Source: a virus
Direction: 5' to 3' (one strand)
Virus record (IMG/VR): IMGVR_UViG_3300048809_000073
Span: 1-64,000 of that record
Length of the DNA stretch: 64,000 nt
The translations under genes and the position numbers were made by a program. Positions 1 through 8,437 of the stretch are shown here, piece by piece; position 1 is the stretch's first letter, and each line of letters begins with the position of its first letter. The notes under the pieces are model-generated. The model did not search any database and was not told where the DNA came from. It saw only the letters and a program-made list of their open reading frames with translations.

Positions 1-525
1 ACTTTTCGTTGCTTAGACATTTTTCTGGTTCTCCACATACTGCTTGATGACCGCCAAGGGTGCTCCACCGACAGTTGAAACAAAGTACGAGTTGGTCCAT
101 AGCGTTGGCAGTTTCGACTTCAGCGTGGCCAACTCCGCCGCCACGTGTGTGACGAAACGCCCTTGAGATTCTTGACAAGTCGATGGATTCCGAACTGTGG
201 GTCTACTTCAACCAGCACATGAACGTGGTCGGGCATGATTTCAATGGCGGTGATTTCAGCATCGTATTTTTCTGCCACCTGTCGAATGACGGCTTCACAC
301 CGTTTGGCGATAACGCCGACAAGAACGGGACGGCGATATTTCGGCGTGAACACCACATGGTACTTGCTTGAGTACACGACGTTGTTGTTCGATTTGTAGC
401 CTTCGAGTGCCATATAAGAACTATACCAGATGAAGCAGTATACTGTCAAGAACAAAACAACAGCAAGAGCACGGCTTATATCCCCATACCTGAAGGCAGG
501 GGCTTTACGCCGCTTTTTGGTAAAA
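1..525 (-). mobile_element. IS200/IS605-type insertion sequence, left end plus transposase
   Basis: The element is on the minus strand. Its transposase-proximal left end lies near 482-525 and its right end is beyond or at the window edge. The imperfect hairpin at 482-502 (CCCC/GGGG outer stem, CCT/AGG inner stem, mismatched bases between) is the subterminal hairpin type bound by Y1 transposases, and it lies about 70 bases upstream of a Y1 transposase start. TTTTAC beside the left end is a plausible target tetranucleotide; this exact boundary is inference. The element is GC-richer than the flanking phage DNA, which suggests recent arrival. Confidence 0.75.
13..413 (-). pseudogene. tnpA: IS200-type Y1 transposase TnpA, frameshifted
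   Basis: Single-strand transposase of the HUH/Y1 family. The protein starts MALEGYKSN and shows KYHVVFTPKYRR, then the metal-binding HUH motif in MPDHVHVLVE. After KNLKG the frame goes to a stop within 15 codons (VSSHTWRRSWPR). In another frame the normal C-terminus continues (RFVTHVAAELATLK, then LWTNSYFVSTVGGAPL) and ends with IKQYVENQKNV, which holds the expected catalytic tyrosine. One missing base near 160 explains the break. Either the transposase is inactive or there is a sequencing error. The family is clear; the inactivation is an inference from a one-base difference. Confidence 0.8.
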
Positions 526-776
526 CTTCCTTTTAGAAAGTGGCTAGATGAAAGATTACCACATTCTTTACATTGGCTTTTTCGTTTGCTGTGCTCACAT
601 ATTTGAGAACCACAACATTCATGACAAGTATATTTTATTCTGCCGTGTTCACAAAATGTAGAACCACCACATTCTTTACAAAAACCTTTTTGTCGTTTAT
701 GTTCGCATATTCCAATACCGCCACATTCTTCACATCTGCTATGTTGCCTTCCGTGTTCACATTTCTTTTGCGTCAT
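526..776 (-). pseudogene. CEHGR/CKECGG-repeat protein interrupted by the IS element
   Basis: The N-terminus carries at least four copies of a short Cys/His unit (C-E-H-x-R-x-K-x2-C-x-E-C-G), probably a small zinc-binding repeat. The frame runs on without a stop through the IS left end into the transposase, so one long ORF spans both, but the part after KKRRKAPAF is IS left-end sequence. An intact three-repeat relative lies at 22072-22284. The native C-terminus cannot be seen here. Function unknown; such repeats occur in large phages and giant viruses. Confidence 0.6.
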
Positions 777-796
777 TTTACCTCTTAAATAGAAAT

Positions 797-824
797 GCCC
801 ACATCTGTTAGAAGCAGTGTGGGC
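797..824. other. 7-bp hairpin upstream of the CEHGR-repeat gene
   Basis: GCCCACA at 797-803 pairs with TGTGGGC at 818-824 around a 14-base loop. It lies 21 bases before the CEHGR gene start on the minus strand. The paralogous gene at 22072 also has a GGGC/GCCC hairpin just upstream, so this could be a leader structure. It has no T-run typical of a terminator. Confidence 0.5.
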
Positions 825-957
825 TGACTAATAATTGTGATTGATGACAATCATAGTCAAAATCTATTTATTTCAACCTGAGCTTCTAACTCATCTTTAT
901 TTAGCCTCGTAAAATAAAACTTGGTAACAATATTTTCAAAATAAGTTAACTTTTTAC

Positions 958-986
958 TTGACAAGTTATTACATTTCTGCCATACT
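958..986 (+). promoter_or_regulatory. Sigma-70-type promoter for the ncRNA locus
   Basis: TTGACA (958-963), a 17-base spacer, then CATACT (981-986). The predicted transcription start is near 993. There is no ORF with a ribosome site in the next 700 bases; the first paired helix begins at 1012. This implies transcription of a non-coding RNA. Confidence 0.65.
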
Positions 987-992
987 TAATAT

Positions 993-1574
993 ACATCAAT
1001 AGTTGTATTAAATGCCTCGCGTTGAGGCCAACAACTCGTTAGCGACGAAACATCAGAGGCATACAAAAAGGAGTTTCTGGTGACGCAAGGCAAGTGGTGA
1101 CCTTTCCGAGTAATTGGATAAATAAACCCAGAAACGGAGTGGATTTAACAAGAACATAATTTGTTCTAATTCCACAGGTCATTTCAATCTCTTGAATCGT
1201 TGAAATGATTGCGCTGCTAATAAAGATCGTCGTTGAATTTATTCATATTTGGGAACAGAGCAACCCTCCCAAAGCAGATTTTGACCGATGATGTATTCAT
1301 GCGGGATAGCAGTAAATGCCGTTCCGTTTTTTAAAACAACGCATTTTAGCGTTTCTGTCTTTAAAAATAAACCAAAATAAAGCGTATTTTGAAGGAAGGA
1401 CGAGTCCGAAGGACGAGTAATTCCTTCAAAAAATCATAGCGAACGAAGTGAGCTATGATTCTTATGAGGAATAGAAAAATCTATTCTGATTTCATAGAAG
1501 TGTATTTAAAAACAAATTTCCTACAGGCCCGGTTGTGCTACGCACAACGCCACCCGCTTCGCGGCTGGCTTTTT
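993..1574 (+). ncRNA. Large structured RNA candidate, about 580 nt
   Basis: No credible protein is encoded here, but there is a dense run of helices: 1012-1018 with 1056-1062 (enclosing small hairpins at 1021-1032 and 1036-1048), 1073-1080 with 1128-1135, 1139-1143 with 1171-1175 plus 1151-1156 with 1162-1167, 1179-1186 with 1201-1208, 1248-1254 with 1267-1273, 1389-1397 with 1421-1429, 1433-1440 with 1452-1459, and 1532-1538 with 1542-1548. A promoter precedes it and a terminator hairpin ends it. Size and phage context recall the large phage RNAs ROOL and GOLLD, but no family can be assigned by eye. Pairings were found by inspection, without folding energies. Confidence 0.6.
1549..1574 (+). 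terminator. Rho-independent terminator of the ncRNA
   Basis: GCCACCCGC at 1549-1557 pairs with GCGGCTGGC at 1561-1569 (one internal mismatch) around a TTC loop, followed by TTTTT. A second perfect 7-bp stem with a TAC loop sits directly before it. More TTCG-rich hairpins follow up to about 1670; nothing else was recognised there. Confidence 0.65.
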
Positions 1575-1733
1575 GTAAAGAAGTCTTTCTCTCTCCTTCG
1601 CTGCGCTGTCCTCCGCTTCGCTCCGGACTGCTCGCTTGGTTCGAGAAATACTATTTTGCTTCGCATTTCTTTTGTTTGAGAAACCAGAGGTTTTTTAAAT
1701 ATATTTGCTTTTAAATAAAATCCGCCGCGAAAG

Positions 1734-1741
1734 TATAAATA
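1734..1741 (+). promoter_or_regulatory. T4-type late promoter TATAAATA
   Basis: A perfect TATAAATA ends six bases before the ATG at 1747. Transcription would start at or next to the ATG, so the mRNA would be essentially leaderless; no Shine-Dalgarno sequence is visible. Confidence 0.6.
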
Positions 1742-1746
1742 TCGGT

Positions 1747-2190
1747 ATGGACACAGGACATTGGTATTTTTTCAAGGAATTTGATACAGATCAATTTGTT
1801 GGATTTGTTTATCGTATAACTCACATACCTTCTGGTAGATCGTATATTGGAAAGAAATTTTTCAAATCAACTACCAGAAAAATAGTCAAAGATAGGAAAA
1901 ATAGAAAAAAGGTTATAAAGGAATCAAATTGGAAAAAGTATACAGGCAGTTCAAATTGGTTGAATGCAGAGATTTTGTTACATGGTAAAGACCAATTCAA
2001 ATTTGAAATTTTGAGTCTACACGAATCTCGTGGAACTTTGGCTTATACAGAAATTGAAACATTGGTTAAATATAATACATTGAGGGAAAAATTACCGGAT
2101 GGATCAAAAGCGTTTTTTAATGGTTTAATCCCTCCGTGCAAGTTTACACCAGGAGATGAAACCGAAATAGAAAAACAATTCAAAACTTGA
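1747..2190 (+). CDS. GIY-YIG endonuclease (SegE-like)
   Basis: Predicted DNA nuclease of the GIY-YIG superfamily. The core is near residues 14-30: FVYRITHIPSGRSYIGKK gives the two tyrosine motifs, followed by a basic region and the conserved E in YTEIETLVKY. At about 147 residues it matches the free-standing seg-type genes of T4-like phages, which can act in homing or recombination. I chose ATG 1747 because the TATAAATA promoter lies directly upstream; a longer frame exists but covers hairpin-rich non-coding DNA. It is followed after 13 bases by a DnaJ-like gene. Confidence 0.8.
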   Translation: MDTGHWYFFKEFDTDQFVGFVYRITHIPSGRSYIGKKFFKSTTRKIVKDRKNRKKVIKESNWKKYTGSSNWLNAEILLHGKDQFKFEILSLHESRGTLAYTEIETLVKYNTLREKLPDGSKAFFNGLIPPCKFTPGDETEIEKQFKT

Positions 2191-2203
2191 GAGGTGCAGG
2201 AGA

Positions 2204-2809
2204 ATGATTGAAAAGACTGTGACAAGTGAGGAACTCCGAACCAAATACATTAGACTTGCCAAAGTCTTACATCCAGATCATAATCCAAATGACCCTGACG
2301 CTGATCAAAAATTTCAGGAACTTCAAAAACAATACGAGAAGGCACGAAAAATATTGGGAGTAAAAACTCAATATCAAGCATCTATATCTATAACCTTAAA
2401 AGAATCTATACTGGGAACAGAAAGATTTTTTACCACAGATGATGGCAAACAAAAATTTTCTTTGTCAATACCAGCAGGGGTTAAAAATAAACAAACAATA
2501 TCATTTCGCGGAATAACTGTAAACTCTGTTACGGATACCGCTCTTCATATTAAAATTTTGATTGATGTTCCGCATGATTTTTCCATTGTTGGAGAACAAT
2601 TAATTTTGAAAGAATCCGTCTCATATTGGAAATTGTTTTTTGGTGGCAAACATAAGATTACAGGAGCCACAGGAAACCAAATTATAATTACTGTGGCAAA
2701 ACGAACCAAAAGTGAAAAAATGTTCAAAGTCAGAGGAGAAGGTTTATGGAATCGTGTTGAAAACAAAAGGAATCCGCTATATATTCAATTTTTTGGTTCA
2801 ATAATTTGA
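2204..2809 (+). CDS. DnaJ-like co-chaperone
   Basis: The N-terminal region is a short J-domain: RLAKVLHPDHNPND contains the HPD motif at residues 23-25 that stimulates DnaK ATPase. Residues ~60-195 resemble the C-terminal substrate-binding beta-sandwich of DnaJ/CbpA (SIPAGVKNKQTISFRG). There is no Gly/Phe linker and no zinc finger, and at 201 residues it is shorter than bacterial DnaJ. A GAGG ribosome site precedes ATG 2204. It lies just upstream of a ClpA-like unfoldase, which suggests a phage protein-remodelling module that would borrow host DnaK. Confidence 0.8.
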   Translation: MIEKTVTSEELRTKYIRLAKVLHPDHNPNDPDADQKFQELQKQYEKARKILGVKTQYQASISITLKESILGTERFFTTDDGKQKFSLSIPAGVKNKQTISFRGITVNSVTDTALHIKILIDVPHDFSIVGEQLILKESVSYWKLFFGGKHKITGATGNQIIITVAKRTKSEKMFKVRGEGLWNRVENKRNPLYIQFFGSII

Positions 2810-2834
2810 CATTTGTGTAACTATATGGTATTAT
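2806..2834 (+). promoter_or_regulatory. Sigma-70 promoter for the clpA-like gene
   Basis: TTGACA (2806-2811), 17-base spacer, TATTAT (2829-2834). The -35 box overlaps the stop codon of the dnaJ-like gene. Transcription would begin near 2841, only about ten bases before ATG 2851, at the GAGGG ribosome site. Confidence 0.75.
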
Positions 2835-2850
2835 TATCTTGAGGGTAAAA

Positions 2851-5148
2851 ATGGCTAAGATAAATTTAGGAGCAGCATTAATTTCAAATGTAGTTGAAAT
2901 GAGCTTTGCTATAGCAATGAGTATGGAGCAAACTACAATTACTACCGAGCATATGCTATGTGCGTTAATTCAAAGCAATTTGATTAGACGATATTTCACT
3001 GCCAAAGGTATTGAAATGAATATGTTGAGCGTTGAAATACTTGAGCATATTCAGGAAAATTCCCATCTGCTAAAGAATCAAATGAAAAACCCTGACCCTA
3101 ATGTTATGGAAGGTCAACTAACATCCGAAGTTGCAAGCATAATCCGCACTATCCAAGATTTGGCAAAAGCAGAAAAACGGGAAGTTGATATTTCCGATAT
3201 GTTGCTTACTTTGCTCAATGCTCGTGAAACTCACGCCTCTTACTTTCTCAGTAAGTACGGCATAACCGAGGAAATGATTATTCAACTCAGAAAGGATATA
3301 ACTGCTACCGTGGATATCGTACATAATATGGGAGGTTCCTCTGAAAGCGCACTTACGCAGTATTGCCAGAATCTAAACGAAAAAGCAAAAGATAAGGTTG
3401 CCGATCCGCTAATTGGTAGGGATAAGGAAATTTTTACAATTGCCCATACTCTTAGCAAGCGCAAGAAATGCAATGTGTTGCTTATTGGTGATCCTGGTGT
3501 TGGCAAGTCTATGATTGTTGAAGGCTTGGCACAGCGTATCAATGATGGTAAGGTTCCATCCTCACTCAAGGGCAAAGAAATTTTCAGCCTTGATGTTGGC
3601 ACGCTAATTTCTGGAAGCAAATTCCGTGGTGACTTTGAAGAGAAGGTCACAGATATTTTGAAAGAACTTGCCACCAAACCAAATGCCATTTTGTTTATTG
3701 ACGAAGCCCACCAGATTGATACGGGCGATGGCAAAGGACAAATGGGCCTTGGCTTGGCTTCAATGCTCATGCCCGAATTGAGTCGTGGAACAATCAAGGT
3801 AATTGCGTCAACAACTTGGGAAGGATTCCGCCAAACTTTTGAAAAAAATACTGCTCTTATGCGCCGTTTTCGTGTAACGGCAGTTGATGAACCATCTCTT
3901 GCAGAAACTCTTGAAATTTTGAAGGGAACTCGTTCTACAATTGAAGAATTTCATAAGGTAAAAATCAATGATACGGCTCTTGATGCCGCCATTGAATTGA
4001 CCGTCAAGTATCAACCAGACAAAAAGTTGCCAGATAAGGCAGTTGATATTTTGGACAGTGCTTGCGCTCGTAAGAAGGTTCTTGAAACTGAAGGGAACAA
4101 GGTTGATAGAGCAAGCATCATTCGTGAAATTACTGATATGACTGGAATTACTGTAAAGAGTGAAGCCACAAGCGGGGATGCTGCCAAGTTTATTCTAACT
4201 CTGGGTGATAGACTCAATAACAGCGTTTTCCATCAAAATAAGGCAGTTGATCGTGTGTCACAATGCTTGATTATTAGTCAAGCAGGACTCAAGAATCCAA
4301 AGAAACCAATTGGTAGTTTTCTATTTGTTGGGCCGAGTGGTGTTGGTAAGACATATTTGGCTCGTCAGTTAGCAGAAAACTTGAATATGCATTTTACCAA
4401 GTATGATATGAGTGAATTTCAGGAGAAACATGCCGTTGCTAGATTGATTGGTGCGCCTCCTGGATATGTTGGTTTTGGTGACGGTAAAACTGGTGAAGGT
4501 CAGCTTGTCAATGATTTGTTGAAGCATCCAAACAGTGTTATTCTTTTTGATGAAGTTGAAAAGGCACATCCTGATACATTCAATGTATTTTTGAGTTTGC
4601 TTGATGATGGTGAAATTACTGGCACTACTGGTAAGGTTGCCAGTGCCAAGAATTGCATTATCATCATGACAAGCAATCTTGGAACTCGTGAGGGCGCAAA
4701 GGCTCAGTTGGGTTTTGACACAAATAAAACAGGAAAATCTGCATCTGCTAAGGCAGTCAATGATTTCTTCCTGACTGAAATGCGTGGCCGTATGACTAGT
4801 ATTGTTGAGTTTGTTGATTTGGACGAACTCAGCTATCGCAGGATTGTGGCTGAAAGAATTACTGAAATTGGTAAGATGCTTACTTCTCGTAATCTTCGTA
4901 TCGTGGCGAGTGAAGCGCTCATTACTCATATTCTGAAACTAAATAAGAACAGTGAGTATGGCGCAAGAAAGATAGCTGGAACTGTGGATGATATTATCAA
5001 CTATCCTCTCAGCATTCAATTGTTGAAGGGAAAGATTAAGAATAACAGCACAATTCATCTTGATTGGGTCACTGATGTATTGGTGATTGAAGCAAAAAAG
5101 ATTAAGGTTGCAGTCAAGGAATCAATCAAAATTAAAAAGGAAATTTAA
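2851..5148 (+). CDS. clpA-like: ClpA-like AAA+ unfoldase
   Basis: Hsp100-family ATPase of 765 residues. An N-terminal Clp repeat domain (residues ~1-150) is followed by two AAA+ modules with Walker A motifs GDPGVGKS (~213) and GPSGVGKT (~494), Walker B LFIDEAHQ in the first module and LFDEVEKAH in the second, and the ClpA-type linker DPLIGRDKEI. LGF at 620-622 lies where ClpA/ClpX carry the IGL/IGF loop that docks ClpP, so it could feed host ClpP; that is inference. ATG 2851 (MAKINLG) is preferred over the in-frame TTG at 2839. DnaJ and ClpA together are unusual in phages. Possible roles are host protein turnover or virion assembly. Confidence 0.88.
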   Translation: MAKINLGAALISNVVEMSFAIAMSMEQTTITTEHMLCALIQSNLIRRYFTAKGIEMNMLSVEILEHIQENSHLLKNQMKNPDPNVMEGQLTSEVASIIRTIQDLAKAEKREVDISDMLLTLLNARETHASYFLSKYGITEEMIIQLRKDITATVDIVHNMGGSSESALTQYCQNLNEKAKDKVADPLIGRDKEIFTIAHTLSKRKKCNVLLIGDPGVGKSMIVEGLAQRINDGKVPSSLKGKEIFSLDVGTLISGSKFRGDFEEKVTDILKELATKPNAILFIDEAHQIDTGDGKGQMGLGLASMLMPELSRGTIKVIASTTWEGFRQTFEKNTALMRRFRVTAVDEPSLAETLEILKGTRSTIEEFHKVKINDTALDAAIELTVKYQPDKKLPDKAVDILDSACARKKVLETEGNKVDRASIIREITDMTGITVKSEATSGDAAKFILTLGDRLNNSVFHQNKAVDRVSQCLIISQAGLKNPKKPIGSFLFVGPSGVGKTYLARQLAENLNMHFTKYDMSEFQEKHAVARLIGAPPGYVGFGDGKTGEGQLVNDLLKHPNSVILFDEVEKAHPDTFNVFLSLLDDGEITGTTGKVASAKNCIIIMTSNLGTREGAKAQLGFDTNKTGKSASAKAVNDFFLTEMRGRMTSIVEFVDLDELSYRRIVAERITEIGKMLTSRNLRIVASEALITHILKLNKNSEYGARKIAGTVDDIINYPLSIQLLKGKIKNNSTIHLDWVTDVLVIEAKKIKVAVKESIKIKKEI

Positions 5149-5162
5149 AGAAAGGAAATGAT

Positions 5163-5324
5163 ATGGCAAAAATTATTGAAGGGAAGTGGGTAATTCAGTT
5201 AAGTAAGTTGGTTAAAAACGATAATCAAGATGAAATTGCATTAACTGATGAAGAATTGGAAACAATTCAATCAGCAGTAGAACAATTAGTTGATGATGAA
5301 ACCATTGTTGTTGAAATCATTTAA
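5163..5324 (+). CDS. Small acidic protein, 53 residues
   Basis: Starts MAKIIEGKWVIQ with a good ribosome site (AAAGGAAATGAT) 14 bases after the clpA-like stop. The C-terminal half is acidic (TDEELETIQSAVEQLVDDE). The tight spacing supports co-translation with clpA. No family recognised. Confidence 0.6.
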   Translation: MAKIIEGKWVIQLSKLVKNDNQDEIALTDEELETIQSAVEQLVDDETIVVEII

Positions 5325-5337
5325 GTAATGGAGTAGT

Positions 5338-5778
5338 ATGAAAGGAAAAACTGATTTTGGCGAAGTGATGGTGTCGGGGTTAAATTACTACGGAAGCGTA
5401 GAAAATCAGCACACTAAGCAGACCAGTTTTGTTAGTCCATCATGCAAAGGTGATGGACTTGTTCATCGCGCCAGCGGTCAACACACGATTCAAGTCCACA
5501 CAATTAATTTCAACGGAAATATTTCAATTGAAGGCACTCTTGACCGATATTCAAATACCGGGGCGTGGCTCCCTGTTCAATTGACAAATACAATGACGGG
5601 TAATGTTGCCACCGATTTGGGATATACTTATACCATTCCAGTTCCTGGTGTGCCATACTCTGGAAAAACAATTGAACTTAATCAATTTTTCATTGCGACT
5701 GGTCAATACGCTTGGTTGAGAGCAAATATCAGTAATATTTCAAATGGTATTGTGGATTCAATCAAGCTGTCTTTTTAG
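5338..5778 (+). CDS. Beta-rich hypothetical protein, possible virion component
   Basis: 146 residues, mostly alternating polar and hydrophobic beta-like segments (NGNISIEGTL, YTYTIPVPGV, AWLRANISNISNG) and no charged helices. No signal peptide. A GGAG ribosome site lies before ATG 5338. The composition suits a small beta-sandwich such as a capsid decoration or fibre-associated protein, but no family is recognised. It converges with, and overlaps by four bases, the minus-strand gene that ends at 5775. Confidence 0.55.
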   Translation: MKGKTDFGEVMVSGLNYYGSVENQHTKQTSFVSPSCKGDGLVHRASGQHTIQVHTINFNGNISIEGTLDRYSNTGAWLPVQLTNTMTGNVATDLGYTYTIPVPGVPYSGKTIELNQFFIATGQYAWLRANISNISNGIVDSIKLSF

Positions 5779-6287
5779 CGCCAAAAATGTCCAATTATTC
5801 CTGTTAGTCCAGCCATTATAAACGGCCATAGTTTTTCTAAAATAGTTCTTTCACCCGACCCTGTATCACGACTTTTGCGTAGGTCACTGATATCCATGTG
5901 TAGTTGTTCATGTTCTTTGTCATGCATTTCTCGCGTGACATAAAGATTTCGTTCTTCAACGAATTGATTTCGGACATCAACGATTTCTTGACCTAAAGCG
6001 TCGTGTTCTCTATCATACAATTCTCTTGCGACAAAACTGCCGCGTTCACTCTCAATCTGTTCTCTTAATTTATTTCCAGCCAGTAAACGCCGTTCAATCT
6101 CTTCTTTTGCAGTGGAAAGTGCGATATTTGCCGCTGTAAATGCAGTAGCAACACCTTCTTTTTCAAGTCGGTGAATATCTGGATGAGCGCGTTGCCATTC
6201 TTCCATTTTCGATACTCGTTCGCGAAGTGTGGGTAATGCATCATGAAGTTTTTCAAACTCTTTTGCTAAGTGTTCTAAGTCAATCAT
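5775..6287 (-). CDS. Coiled-coil protein with C-terminal membrane anchor
   Basis: 170 residues starting MIDLEHLAKEFEK after a strong GGAGAAAACT ribosome site. Residues ~5-145 are heptad-rich and highly charged, with two similar segments (VARELYDREHDAL and VTREMHDKEHEQL). The last ~20 residues (LWPFIMAGLTGIIGHFWR) form one hydrophobic segment. The topology fits a membrane-anchored coiled coil, as in phage spanin or holin-accessory proteins; function is not proven. Confidence 0.6.
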   Translation of the reverse strand: MIDLEHLAKEFEKLHDALPTLRERVSKMEEWQRAHPDIHRLEKEGVATAFTAANIALSTAKEEIERRLLAGNKLREQIESERGSFVARELYDREHDALGQEIVDVRNQFVEERNLYVTREMHDKEHEQLHMDISDLRKSRDTGSGERTILEKLWPFIMAGLTGIIGHFWR

Positions 6288-6386
6288 AGTTTTCTCCAAA
6301 AATATTACAATAAAACAAAGTTCAATAATATTTATCAAAATGGGATAAAATGTTTTGAATGTACGGTATGTGACTTTAGATTTTTC

Positions 6387-6415
6387 TTGACATTTACAAA
6401 ACAATCCTCTATAGT
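6387..6415 (+). promoter_or_regulatory. Sigma-70 promoter for the glycosyltransferase gene
   Basis: TTGACA (6387-6392), 17-base spacer, TATAGT (6410-6415). The start codon is at 6441 behind an AAGGA ribosome site. Confidence 0.75.
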
Positions 6416-6440
6416 TGTAATATATACCATAAGGAATCCA

Positions 6441-7436
6441 ATGAATATAACCGCAGAACAAGTAGAATATCTTAGAAAACAGCATGTGCAATTTGGACTA
6501 CCTTGCTACGCAGGAATGGTTCATGAGTGTGTCATGACTTCTCTTATCAAATTTGTAATTTATGCTCAACGAATGGGAATGCCATTTTCCCTCGACACAA
6601 TGATCAATGAAAGTTTGATTCAACGAGCAAGAAACCATTTGGCAGCGAAGTTTTTAGAAAATGGTGTTGCAACCCATCTAATGTTTATTGATAGTGATAT
6701 CGGTTTTGAACCAGAACATATTTTCAAATTGTTGTTGCATGACAAGGATATTGTTGGTGGTTTATATCCCAAAAAGGCTCTCCCTCCTGATTATGTAGTC
6801 AATGTCAGTCCAGATGCAGTTAGTGAAGAGGGTCAAATAAAAAATCTGGACACTTTAATTCCTGTAAGCCGTTTGGGAACTGGGTTTATGCTTATCAAAC
6901 GCAATGTTTTTGAAAAGCATATGGCCGCATATCCAAATACCAAATTTACAAATAACATTGGACTTGATCCAAAGTTCAATCCATTTTGCTACACTTTCTT
7001 TGATTGTTGGATTAGTCAAGACGCAAATCGTGAATATTTGTCAGAAGATTGGGGATTTATTGTCAAGAGTCGAGTAATTGGTATTCAAGCATATGCAGAC
7101 CCAACAGTTCGTCTCAATCATAGTGGAACTTTTGTATTTCCTGGCGATCCTACCGCATTGTATACCAGCATGGGATTGAAGTTGGAAGATGTTCCTCACC
7201 TTACTCCAAGAATTGCTATGAGGAAGGACGAGATAGCAGATGAATCTGCCAAACTCTGCGTACAACCCGATATGGAAGCATTAAACAAATATATTGAAAA
7301 GAAAAAGCAAGAAGCTGAATTATTGGCTATGACAACAGGGAATATTTCAATTTCTTCAACAGATGTTTCAATACCTAATGTTTCAATACCACAAACTTCC
7401 AGAGTAGTTTTGTCAAAGAAGAAAAATAAAGGATAA
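6441..7436 (+). CDS. Glycosyltransferase, GT-A-like
   Basis: 331 residues. FIDSDIGFEPEHI carries the DxD-type motif of GT-A glycosyltransferases, and DIVGGLYPKK, VSRLGTGFMLIKR and EDWGFIVKSR fit the phage glycosyltransferase-2-like family. The substrate is unknown; phage enzymes of this kind modify DNA bases, virion proteins or host glycans. The C-terminal ~50 residues are low-complexity (DVSIPNVSIPQ). ATG 6441 was chosen from the promoter and ribosome site. The 3' end overlaps a convergent homing-nuclease gene by 24 bases. Confidence 0.7.
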   Translation: MNITAEQVEYLRKQHVQFGLPCYAGMVHECVMTSLIKFVIYAQRMGMPFSLDTMINESLIQRARNHLAAKFLENGVATHLMFIDSDIGFEPEHIFKLLLHDKDIVGGLYPKKALPPDYVVNVSPDAVSEEGQIKNLDTLIPVSRLGTGFMLIKRNVFEKHMAAYPNTKFTNNIGLDPKFNPFCYTFFDCWISQDANREYLSEDWGFIVKSRVIGIQAYADPTVRLNHSGTFVFPGDPTALYTSMGLKLEDVPHLTPRIAMRKDEIADESAKLCVQPDMEALNKYIEKKKQEAELLAMTTGNISISSTDVSIPNVSIPQTSRVVLSKKKNKG

Positions 7437-8354
7437 AATTTTCTTTTCCATCGTTTTTGATTCATTGTAATTTAACTCTAACAAGGGAATTCTGTGCGAC
7501 ATACAGTATTCCATTTTAATTTTGTCTCGCTCTTGAATAGTTTTAAGACCATCATTTCCATTCCAAATGAAAACTGGTTTGAAATGTTGTTTTCCTTGAA
7601 ATTCGATTAACCCATTGAGTTTTTGATTATTGTTGTACACACCAAAATCAAATGGAAGTGCTCTTTTAAATTTACAATCATTGAATCTGATTTGCTTTGA
7701 AAATGGCACACCTAATTTTATAAGTATGTTTTCAATTTTAGTTTCTCCTCGGCTGTTGTTACACGAGGGACAGCCTCTACCACGCAAATGATTATCTGGA
7801 GTAACAGAAAAATCTCTGTGTATTGGACAAGTAACCAGTAATTTTTCTCGTACTCCATTAAAGATAGAATTTTCATAAGTGTAAAAATTATTATGATACA
7901 ATCTTGCTTTCTCTTTAAAATTCTTAGATTTGGCGGTTCGATGGCGATTTATAATCATTTTGGCACATTTATGACATCCTTTGTCACGTAAATGATTATC
8001 TGGTGTAATTGAAAAATCTCCATGTATTGGACAGGTAACAAGTAATTTGATCCTTGCGGTTTGATACTTAGCATTTTCATAACTATAAAATTTGCTATGA
8101 ATGATATTTGCTCTATTGATAAAGTCTGATAGCAAACCGGTTTGCTTTTGAATTGTTTTGATTCTGCCACATTCGTAACAACCATTACCATTTAAATGCT
8201 GGTTTGGTCGCTGTTGAAATTCTCCATGTATAGGGCAAATAATTCTGACTTTGGTGAAATTGTTGCTGTATTCCACCAAGGTATAATCGTAAAAATGGTG
8301 ATGTTTAATTTTGGCTTTATTAATAAAAATTTGAGTTGTTGATTGTTGGCTCAT
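7413..8354 (-). CDS. CPxHG-repeat zinc protein with PD-(D/E)xK-like nuclease domain
   Basis: 313 residues, probably a free-standing homing endonuclease. Three ~65-residue units each carry CPIHG(E/D)F, a conserved NxHL and a final GCxxC, a repeated zinc-ribbon-like DNA-binding array. Residues ~195-310 resemble Vsr/PD-(D/E)xK nucleases (LPFDFGVY, LIEFQGKQHF, then DKIKMEYC). Relatives in this window are at 26196-26942 and 42891-43610. A GGAGAC ribosome site precedes the ATG. It is an inserted, convergent gene between accessory genes. Confidence 0.7.
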   Translation of the reverse strand: MSQQSTTQIFINKAKIKHHHFYDYTLVEYSNNFTKVRIICPIHGEFQQRPNQHLNGNGCYECGRIKTIQKQTGLLSDFINRANIIHSKFYSYENAKYQTARIKLLVTCPIHGDFSITPDNHLRDKGCHKCAKMIINRHRTAKSKNFKEKARLYHNNFYTYENSIFNGVREKLLVTCPIHRDFSVTPDNHLRGRGCPSCNNSRGETKIENILIKLGVPFSKQIRFNDCKFKRALPFDFGVYNNNQKLNGLIEFQGKQHFKPVFIWNGNDGLKTIQERDKIKMEYCMSHRIPLLELNYNESKTMEKKILSFIFLL

Positions 8355-8437
8355 AAGTTGTCTCCTCTTTATTTATCTTTTTTCAGAAGATTCTGCGTAA
8401 TTAGTATATAATTCTATTATAACACAAAGGAATAAAT

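Noticed and set aside
120-776. A single 218-residue minus-strand protein
   Set aside because: It is an artificial join of a zinc-repeat gene, IS left-end DNA and a frameshifted transposase.
1455-1679. Plus-strand ORF of 74 codons
   Set aside because: It runs through the terminator and TTCG-rich hairpins of the ncRNA locus, has no ribosome site, and its odd Cys/Arg composition reflects the hairpins.
830-1740. Group I intron with the GIY-YIG ORF
   Set aside because: No recognisable P/Q/R/S core, and no split gene on the two sides. A promoter and a terminator fit a stand-alone RNA better.
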